Source of the DNA: Morchella semilibera
Taxonomy: Eukaryota > Ascomycota > Pezizomycetes > Pezizales > Morchellaceae
Reading direction: 5' to 3'
Assembly (NCBI GenBank): GCA_009192285.1
Contig: CM018608.1
Span: 762,201 to 826,200 of the forward strand
DNA: 64,000 nt
The notes under the pieces are model-generated. The model was not told the DNA's origin and ran no database searches. It was given only the letters and a program-made list of their open reading frames with translations. Within the stretch, counting starts at the first letter, position 1. Every line of letters begins with the position of its first letter. Position numbers and translations under genes: made by a program. Below, piece by piece: positions 56,037 through 64,000 of this stretch.

Positions 56037-57007
56037 GAGTCAGGTAAGGTATTGATGTATTTCTAGCTCTTAGTGAAGAAGCTGAACTAGTTAACTAGTG
56101 ATAGAAATTGAATATAGGTTGTGAGGAATTGAGAGGCAGAATTAGTTGTGAATTCGTAGAAAGAATAGGCCGTGAATTGAGTTCCCCGTTAGTACCTGAG
56201 TAAGTACGTAAGTAAAGGTAGAGAGTAAGAGGCAAAGGTAGAGAGGTAGAGGTAGAGGTAGAGGTAGAGGTAGAGATAGAGAGGTGAGGTAGTATGTATT
56301 CAATGTAACTGAATGGTTGGACCATATACATACGTAAGTACATGCGTGCAGGAGGTAGGACCAAACTAATGAAACACGAGATCTATATTCCCTCCACAGT
56401 GGAAATACCAGCTGAGCTTGGCACTTGTAGTGTATATATGTATATAGCACGTGCAAATCTATATCCATACGTACGTAACTTACATGTATTTACCAATGGG
56501 GACAGACAGCCAATGGCACACATATCACAAAGCTTGATACCTGTGTGGTGGGAGCGATCGATGTCGGCCATGAGAGGTGTGCTGATGGATATGGTAGCAG
56601 CATCACTTGTACTTGTGCTACGGCCTCTGACAGCTAGAAGGTGGTAGGTAATAGACACAAGGAATAGGATGCTTGGAAATATATGCACCTAAATACAATG
56701 GTTCGTTTCAATGACTTTAATCCAGGTGACTAAGTAGCAGCCGTCTACTGGTTTATACCGATTGTTATCTGAGTATTGGGAGGTTCACGTATCTGATAAG
56801 TGCATGTATGTTGGACAGCCGAAGGGCATAGCAGAACAGAGGAAAACAGGGGGGATGGTGACAAGAACGCTAATGCGCAGAGGTTTCTTCTATTCTTCGA
56901 CTGGTCGCCAGTTGCCTACCAATTGCTGCTTCAAAAAAAAAGTAGTATTTACTGTATGCAACATGAGCCGCTTCACGAAAGACAGATAGATAATTCCCAC
57001 CGCTCCC
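56037..57007. other. Spacer with microsatellite
   Basis: (gaggta)n-type tract at about 56236-56290 and a TACATGTA octamer at 56481-56488. No supported gene. The region includes the promoter of the kinase-like gene and the 3' UTR of PUP2. Confidence 0.45.
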
Positions 57008-58111
57008 TTAAGCATTTCCCAATCTCAGCACAACCTCGGCCATCTCGTCGTCCGTGTAGATCCTGAAGCCCTTGTCCTTGGTGACGGAGGCTAGCTGGAC
57101 GTTTTTGGAGTCGAGCTTCTCCTCCATTACCTGCTTCAGTGTCTTGAGGACCATTGTTTCGGCTTCCTCAAGTGTCAATGACTGCACATGTTCATCAGCT
57201 ATCACAACTTCCGCAGGTGTGACGGAGGTGAGGGAGCTACCTTGTGGTATTCGTTCTGGAGCTCGGCTTGAGCACCCTCACTACCTGACCCAATAGCCTT
57301 CGCATCATATCTATAAAATGTGCCTGATGGCTCGGCATGGTATCTTATCACCCACACCCATTAGTCCCATTACTACTTGCGCAACCCCCCCCCCCATAAA
57401 GCCAGACAAGAGAAACCTACAGTTGTGGACCATCCTCATCATACCCCGCAATCAACAACGCAACACCAAAGGGCCTCGACATGATACTCTCCTCACCGTC
57501 CGCACCCTCCCCGAACCTGAGCGCCAGATCACAGATGGCCTGTGTACAGCTCTCGACACGTAGGGGCTCGTTGTAGTGGAAGAAGTGGTTCTGCGACTCT
57601 ACGCGGGCATGCTCAATCATTGAACGTGCGTCGGCTTGCAGCCCGGACATGGCGCATCCGATGTGTCGGTCAATCTCGACAATCTTCTCGACAGACGAGG
57701 CCTCGAGCAGCGGCGAGGTTACTCGCTTCTCCACGCCGATTATCACACCATATCCAGTGGCTACCTGTTATTCCGGCAGGATAGCGGCGGTTAGTACGGT
57801 GCAGTTGGGGGGCGGCAGATGGAGGGGTGTGTGTGGGGGGGGTGATATGTACCCCGATAGCGGTAGAGCCGAGCTTGATTGCTTCAAGGGAGTATTCGAC
57901 CTGGAAGAGACGTCCTTCCGGGGAGAAGGTGCTGTGCGGCCGTCAGTCAAATTATAGTGAGAGATGGAGATATGCTTGGTTGGTTACGAACTTGATACCG
58001 CGATCTGGTAGCAGGGTGACGGTTAGTTGGATGTCATTTCCGGGGATGATTCAAGTAGCAAAGCACCATGGACAGGTGAAACAAACCGTATTCTGACCGT
58101 GCAATAAACAT
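57008..58111 (-). CDS. PUP2: 20S proteasome subunit alpha-5 (Pup2)
   Basis: Six exons (58111-58087, 58004-57992, 57931-57853, 57764-57421, 57343-57241, 57181-57008) give 245 residues, normal for alpha-5. Pup2 is one of seven alpha subunits in the outer rings of the 20S core that gate substrate entry. The N-terminus [20 protein letters not shown] and [19 protein letters not shown] carry the alpha-subunit YDR gate motif and the 'VEYaxeA' signature. [70 protein letters not shown] and [20 protein letters not shown] follow. Exon 2 has only 13 nt and supplies DRGI; the match to the family is impossible without it. Confidence 0.94.
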
Positions 58112-59079
58112 TCTGGCAGTATTTTTGATTCAGATGGAGGATGGACAGGGTGAGTGTCGATGGAGATTATCAAATGGGAGGGGGTGAAGAGCTGTTTGTG
58201 GAGCTGTTGGTCAAGGTTCACGAGTTGAGGACGACGCGGGCTTCAGCGAGGCGGGCTTGCCCAGACAAATCAGTAGGAGGGGCAGAATTACCTATTGCGG
58301 TGAAGATTATCCGTAACTAGAATGGGACCCGGCAATTCTTAATTGTTATGTGCTGAGTCAGCTAGACATCTACTCTAAATTGACCCCTCCATTTGCTGCA
58401 GGAGTTTTATTGAAAACCCACTCCTTGAGGATTGCTTGAAGGTGATGGATAAGGATGGCCATTGGGGGGAAGATGAGCCTTTTCTTCTCTTCTCGTCAGG
58501 AACCACTGCTTGTTTTCACGTTCCTGACCAGGTTAGCGTCAATCTATGATGGTGGAGTTGTCGAGTGACAGTCTGTGATTGCATGTAGATTCTTGATCTT
58601 GGTGAATATTAGTACATACCAGCACCCCATTGCCCTGTCACCATCTAACGACTTGTGGTTGACTCTTTTTCCGATATTCAGACTCGAATTATTGGCCCAC
58701 AAAACCAGAAAACAATCGAAAGACCAAGAACAAGGCCCAGAGCACATTAAACACCCGCATACATAAAACGGCATATTCCTTATCTACTCTCCCACTGCTC
58801 GCTCAGAGCAAGAGTAGAACTCCGCTCACTACACAACCATCTCGAACCCTTCCATCACAGACCCAAAGAAGAAGAAGACCCTTCACGCCAAAATATATCT
58901 AGAATCATTGTTCATCCCCCCTGTCCCTGAGGCTCAAAAGTTGAATTAGCCTCACCGCGCGGGGCAGCTAATCGTTGTCACTACGCACCCACCCACCTAC
59001 GCAGGGGCACCCAACCCACCTAAGATTCGCGTCTCCTCTATCCACCATCCCCTCCCCCCCCCCCCTCCACACAACCAGA
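58112..59079. promoter_or_regulatory. Divergent intergenic region between PUP2 and GCP2
   Basis: About 970 bp containing both promoters. 'ggagga' and 'cctgaccaggttagcg' stretches show no clear motif, and I do not see a canonical proteasome element (GGTGGCAAA). A C-run lies at about 59056-59066 in the GCP2 leader. The small ORFs at 58544-58774 and 58575-58766 overlap on opposite strands and lack support. Confidence 0.4.
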
Positions 59080-61959
59080 ATGGCTTCCCGCAGCAGCTTC
59101 GCCGCGTCCGACCCCAATCGCCGCGCCAGCCGTGACCCCGCCTCCCGTGTCCGTGCTGGAGGAGGGCGCGACCCCAACTCACCGCCGCCCGCACGCCGGC
59201 CAGCAACGAGGGGCGTGGACAAGCGCACCACAGAGAGGATCCACATCACCGAGACGACGAGCACGGGGCGGCGCGCAAAGTCGCCAGGGAGAGATACGTC
59301 GAGGACTAGTACGGGGATCTCGGTGGGGAGTGTGGGGAGTGGGAGGGGCACGCCGAATGGTAGGGTTCTTTTCTTTTGGTTGTTATGTGTGTGCTTGTGT
59401 GTGGGGGAAGGTCTTGAGGGGGGAAAGAAGGGGGGGGGGGAGGGCATTTGAGGATGTCTGGGGCTCGTCTGGCTGAAGAAACATACGGGGGAACCTCTAC
59501 AGTCTCACCTCAGACGGACCATTGCAATTTCGATCATTGGCCTGGTTTGCTGACAACTTATTGATCGCAGTCCCATGGAACCCCGAAGCAAGCCTGATAC
59601 CCCCCACCACCGCCCCTCTGGCCTCTCGAATCTCAATTCCACCTCTGGCTTCCTCAATGCCAGCTACAAAGCGTCCTCCACCCCTCGAAACTATGACCCT
59701 AGAGCTCCAAGAAGCCTCAATTCTGGAAGACCTACTATTCGTCTTTATGGTACTCTACACTCCCGTTTCTACATTCTATCATCTACTAACCCCCCAGCAG
59801 GGCTACGAAGGCCAATACATCCGCTTCCGCGAAGACTACAACCCCCATCTCGAAAGCGCCCGCCTCGACGGCCCCCAATTCAAGATCCTTCCTGGCCTCG
59901 ACCCCTCGCTCCGCGACCTCTCCCTGACTATGCTCAAGATGGCGACGCATTATGGCGCTGTCGAAGCCTTCGTCGAGGTACAGAGCCGTGAAGAGTTCGG
60001 CGCCGTCAACCACGCACTCTGCGCAGCAATCCGGAAGCTCCTCCGTGACTACCTCGTCCTCATTGCGCAGCTCGAGCACCAGTTCCAGACGAGCCCTAGC
60101 TTCACGCTCCATATATTGCATCTGCATACCCTACCGACGTGCCATATGATGTATCAGCTGTACTCGCTGGCCCGGGAGATGCTGCGTAGGAACTCCGATG
60201 CTGGAGGATGATATGGATGACTCTGTCGACGATTATGACGACGTTGAGAATATCCTTGAGAGCCTGCGAGAGGGTGGGGATATTGTTGGTGCCAGCGGCG
60301 TCCCGGGCATGAAGATATGTAAGGGTGGGTCAGTCCTTGGCCTATTAACGCACCGACTTTCCAGTATGGCCGGTGACCCTGCGGCAAGGTCACTCCTCAG
60401 CATGCTGCTGCGGGAGGCGTCACGGCCGTATATGTCTATGCTCAACGAGTGGCTCCACCATGGGATGATCCGCGACCCACACGCTGAGTTCCTTGTCAAG
60501 GAGCAGAAGAGCATCCGGCGGGAGCGCCTCGAGGAGGACTACACGGACGAATACTGGGAGAAGCGGTACACGGTCCGCGACGGCGACGTACCGCCGCAGC
60601 TGGAAGCAGTCAAGGAGAAGGTCCTCTTGGCAGGAAAGTATCTCAACGTCGTGCGCGAGTGCGGCGGCGTCGACGTCAGCAAGCAGGTCGCGGACGTGCC
60701 AAAGAGCTTCGACGATATCAGGTTCCTAGATAACGTCAACAGCGCCTATGCGCACGCCAACGAGTCTCTCCTGAACCTTCTTCTGACCACGCACGCCCTC
60801 CCGGCAAGACTCAGGAGTTTAAAACACTACTTTTTCCTCGACCGCTCCGACTTTTTCTCATACTTCCTCGAGCTGGGCGCCACAGAGCTGCAGAAGCCCG
60901 CCAAAAAGGTCAACGTCGGCAAGCTCCAATCCCTCCTCGATCTCGCGCTGCGCCAGCCCGGCTCCATCGCCGCCTCCGACCCCTTCAAAGAGGATGTGAA
61001 GGTGCAAATGAACGAGGTGGGCCTGACCAAATGGCTGATGCGCGTCGTCTCCGTCAGCGGTATTGACGAAGGCGTCACCACCTTTGAAGAAAGCCACAAG
61101 TCCAGCGCGGCCGCCGCCGCCTCCGTCGACCAGATCATCGGCTTCAACGCTCTCGAGCTTGACTACACCGTCCCGTTCCCGCTGTCGCTCGTCATCTCCC
61201 GCAAGACTGTGCTGCGGTACCAGCTGCTGTTCCGCTACCTGCTGAGCCTGCGGCATCTGGAGACACTGCTGGGGCAGGCCTGGCAGGACCACAGCACCCA
61301 GTACACATGGAAGCAGAAGTCGCGGTTTCCGCAGATTGAGATGTGGAAGCGCCGTGTGTGGACGCTGAGGGCGCGCATGCTAGTGTTTGTGCAGCAGCTG
61401 CTCTATTTCTGCACGAGTGAGGTGGTGGAGCCGAACTGGAATGGGCTCATGAGGAGGCTGGGGGAGGTGAGGACTGTGGATGAGCTGATGCAGGACCATG
61501 TCGACTTTCTGGATACGTGCTTGAAGGAGTGTATGCTCACGAACTCGAAGCTGCTCAAGGTGCGTCTCCTCCTCCTCCTCTTCTGCCCCCAGAATTTAGT
61601 TTATCCCAACTAACGGCCCCCATTAGATCCACGCAAAACTGATGACGACATGCACCATGTTCGCATCCTACACCTCGTCGCTGTCCAAGGCGCTCGTCCA
61701 GGCCGACCCCAGTCTTGCAGGCCCATCCGCAAGGCGTACGGCGAACATGGAAGATGTCAAGCTGGACCCGGCCCGACTCGAGAAGCTCTGCGATAACCTG
61801 TCGAAGTATGAAGAGAACTTTTCGAGGCACTTGAAGATTCTGCTGGACGCGCTGAATTACTATGCGGCGACGGAGACGGTGGTGCTGTTGGGGCTGTGTG
61901 CGAGGTTGAGTACGGCGAGTAACGAGAAGGATGGCGGTGGACTGGTCATGACGGGTTAG
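59080..61959 (+). CDS. Gamma-tubulin complex protein 2 (Spc97/GCP2), one frame change
   Basis: Exons 59080-59359, 59571-59749, 59801-61559 and 61627-61959. GCP2 pairs with GCP3 and gamma-tubulin to form the microtubule-nucleating small complex at spindle pole bodies. After a basic disordered N-terminus, the conserved grip1 region begins with GYEGQYIRFREDYNPHLE and continues with KMATHYGAVEAFVEVQSREE, NHALCAAIRKLLRDYLVLIA and KICKGGSVLGLLTHRLSSM. SRPYMSMLNEWLHHGMIRDP, EDYTDEYWEKRYTVRDGDVP and KVLLAGKYLNVVRECGGVDV follow; grip2 covers FFLDRSDFFSYFLELG to LNYYAATETVVLL. At 60195-60211 the frame must move by +1 between REMLRRNS and DMDDSVDDYDDVENILE, where the upstream frame meets TGA. The rest is intact. 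Intron 1 (210 nt) could hide another exon. Confidence 0.92.
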
Positions 61960-62750
61960 TCACTTGGGTTGGGGGGTAGCTATATGTAGTTATAGAGAGA
62001 GAGAGAGGGATGTAATTGTAATATTATTGATAGTTTTTTTCTTTTCTTTTGTTTTCTTTTTTTTGTTTAAGAGGAGTATGGCTTAACTACTTAGGTGGAT
62101 GATGAGGGAATGAACAAATGAATGAATGAATTGCAATTGTTTTTTTTTTCTTTTCTTTTTCTGTTTTCTTTTCCCCTCTCTGCGTGGGATCAATGATCAA
62201 GTTGGGTTTTTTCTCTCTCTACCTTTCTTTGGGCACGTTAGCCGTCAAGGTACTTTACAGGGGGGGGTTAAGAGGTATTGCTAGAGATCGAGAGCTTCAT
62301 ATGATACCAACATCCAATTAATAGAGTTATTTACTACTGCATATGCTACATCTATCTATCTACAGGCCGGTGAGGACTCCTGCAGCTCCATGGCACACAC
62401 GCACAGTGCACACAGAGAGAGAGAGAGAGTCTATTCTAAGGAGCAACAGCTCAGCCGCGACGCCACGCATCCCATGTATGATAGAAGATACATCTTTGGT
62501 ACAACAGCTACTCTCACTCAATAGTAATAGTAATACTCCCGTCTCAGCCCCTCAGCTCCCTTTAATTATAGACAGAGCCCCTCACAGTCTTATCTTCTCT
62601 TCTTCTCCTTCCTCACTCTTCCTCTTCCTCTTCCTCTTCCTCTCCCCTTTCCTCTACATCTACATCTACACACATCTACCTATATACATCTACATCTAAC
62701 TGATACCCCCCCACACAACCTAACAACCTAACAACCCGAACAACCTAACA
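61960..62750. other. Spacer and SEC9 leader
   Basis: T-rich 3' region of GCP2, (ga)n at about 62418-62430 and (cttcct)n at about 62627-62645. The last 150 bp are CT/CA-rich, typical of a fungal 5' UTR. The ORF at 62343-62699 is composition-driven. Confidence 0.4.
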
Positions 62751-64000
62751 ATGGGCTTCTTCTCAAAGAAATCCAAAGACACCAGCTCCGACGACGCCAA
62801 TCGTGCCGCCCTCTTCGGTGGCCGACAGGCCTCCCCCGCCCCTTCCTCCACTAGCACCAACAGTGCCAGAAACCCCTACGGTGCCCCATCCCCCGCTCCC
62901 TCCTCCGCCTCCGGAGGCTATGGTGGTTACGGTGCCCCCCCTCAGCAGCAACAGCAACAATCAGGAGGCTACGGCGGTTACGGTCGCAGCGACTCCACCA
63001 GCACCTTCGACTCCAACCGTGACCAGCTCTTTGGCGGTGCCCAGCAGCGTCACCAGGAGCACAAGCAGCCACCCCCCTACGGCTCCTCATCCACTTCCAC
63101 CCCCTCCGCAAATGAGAAGGGTGCTTATGGAGGCTATGGAGGCTATGGCGGTAGCAGCAGCAGCAGTGGTGGTGGTGGTGGTGGATACGGAAGCAGCACA
63201 TACGGCCAGACCACAGGCGGTGATAGCTACAGCGCCGACCGCCAGCTGACCGCCGAGGAAGAGGAAGAAGAGGATGTCAACGCCGTCAAGCAGCAGATCC
63301 GCTTCACCAAGCAGGAGTCCGTCGCCTCCACACGTAATGCCCTCCGCGTCGCCGCACAGGCCGAAGAGACGGGCCGCAACACACTCGGTCGCCTCGGTGC
63401 ACAGGGTGAACGCCTACACAACACCGAAAAGAACCTCGACATCGCGTCCAGCCACAACCGCATCGCCGAGCAGAAGGCCCGCGAGCTGAAGACGCTCAAC
63501 GGGAGCATGTTTGCCGTGCACGTGTCGAACCCCTTCAACTCCTCGAAGCGCGCCCAGGAGGAGGAGCGCCGCATCCTCGAGCGCCACCAGAGCGACCGCG
63601 AGGAGAGGGACAAGACGAGGCAATTTGGGTACGATAGCCGGAACCATGTCGGCAAGGCGCTGACTGGCAGCGGTCCCGGCGCGGGCGGGAGGGCGCCTGG
63701 CAAAATGAGCCTGGCGGAGCGCAGCAAGTACCAGTTTGAGGCGGACGAGAGCGACGATGAGAAGGAGAGGGAGATTGAGAGCAATTTGGACGCTCTGGGC
63801 TCCGTCACAGGGCGCTTGAGGAGTTTGGCGATGGCGACGAGCGAGGAGGTGGATAGGCAGAATGCACAGATCGACAAGATCATGAAGAAGGTATGTATTC
63901 TTCCCTTTTTTACCTGCCTTCTCGAAGAATGGATGGCTAATATATCCCCACCCTTACAGAGCGACCGTGTCGACGACCAGATCGCCGTCACCCATAACAG
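62751..64000 (+). CDS. SEC9: t-SNARE Sec9 (SNAP-25 type), 3' end outside window
   Basis: Exon 1 is 62751-63890 (380 codons); exon 2 starts at 63960 and runs off the window. Sec9 is the plasma-membrane Qbc-SNARE that pairs with Sso1/2 and Snc1/2 in exocytosis. Residues 1-165 are low-complexity (GGYGGYG, poly-Gln and poly-Ser stretches), common in fungal Sec9. The acidic LTAEEEEEEDVNAVKQQIRF leads into the first SNARE motif, with heptads through NALRVAAQAEETGRNTLGRL and NTEKNLDIASSHNRIAEQKA. FAVHVSNPFNSSKRAQEEER is the conserved NPF-containing linker. The second SNARE motif begins IESNLDALGSVTGRLRSLAM and crosses the intron (KIMKK, then SDRVDDQIAVTHN). The intron is 69 nt. Only the end of the second SNARE helix is missing. 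Confidence 0.94.
   Translation, partial: MGFFSKKSKDTSSDDANRAALFGGRQASPAPSSTSTNSARNPYGAPSPAPSSASGGYGGYGAPPQQQQQQSGGYGGYGRSDSTSTFDSNRDQLFGGAQQRHQEHKQPPPYGSSSTSTPSANEKGAYGGYGGYGGSSSSSGGGGGGYGSSTYGQTTGGDSYSADRQLTAEEEEEEDVNAVKQQIRFTKQESVASTRNALRVAAQAEETGRNTLGRLGAQGERLHNTEKNLDIASSHNRIAEQKARELKTLNGSMFAVHVSNPFNSSKRAQEEERRILERHQSDREERDKTRQFGYDSRNHVGKALTGSGPGAGGRAPGKMSLAERSKYQFEADESDDEKEREIESNLDALGSVTGRLRSLAMATSEEVDRQNAQIDKIMKKVCILPFFTCLLEEWMANISPPLQSDRVDDQIAVTHN

Overview
The window looks like nuclear DNA of a filamentous ascomycete (Pezizomycotina). The evidence is the gene set (MDM12, RPC34, MAK16, TFC4, RAD52, TAF1, RINT1/TIP20, VPS33, PUP2, GCP2, SEC9), short GT-AG introns of about 45-120 nt with CTAAC-like branch sites, and TACATGTA-rich spacers. 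Loose gene spacing and several repeat families suggest an early-diverging, repeat-rich lineage such as Pezizomycetes; that placement is inference. Exon coordinates were read by hand from splice signals, codon phase and family knowledge, and no search or computation was run.

Left accessory region (1-8000): AT-rich and repeat-rich. It holds decayed coding pieces on the plus strand (about 1100-2200). On the minus strand (about 2890-4550) lie the remains of a Tet-like 2OG-Fe(II) dioxygenase gene preceded by a coding 60-bp minisatellite. A 12-copy satellite of about 157 bp (4790-6590) follows, whose last copy is inverted into a near-perfect palindrome, and then a small Cys-cluster/coiled-coil gene. 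A dispersed repeat rich in the palindrome CCACCGGTGG follows.

Core region A (8.6-24.2 kb): MDM12 (ER-mitochondria tether), RPC34 (Pol III), a degenerate HNH-like protein, the head-to-head pair MAK16/TFC4 (60S assembly and TFIIIC) and a lineage-specific RRM protein.

Accessory region B (24.2-31.9 kb): a secreted RNase T2 gene, then a decayed NACHT-ankyrin (NLR-like) gene interrupted by a SINE-like insertion with a 13-14 bp target-site duplication.

Core region C (31.9-64 kb): an unrecognised two-exon gene, a conserved coiled-coil gene, a small orphan ORF, a pogo/Tc1-like MITE, RAD52, TAF1, the head-to-head pair RINT1/VPS33 (membrane tethering and fusion), a kinase-like gene lacking catalytic residues, PUP2, GCP2 and the 5' part of SEC9, which runs off the right edge.

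Two conserved, presumably essential genes (TAF1 and GCP2) contain single-base frame changes. Some lie in homopolymers. Assembly indels are the simplest explanation, so gene models in this window should be checked against reads.
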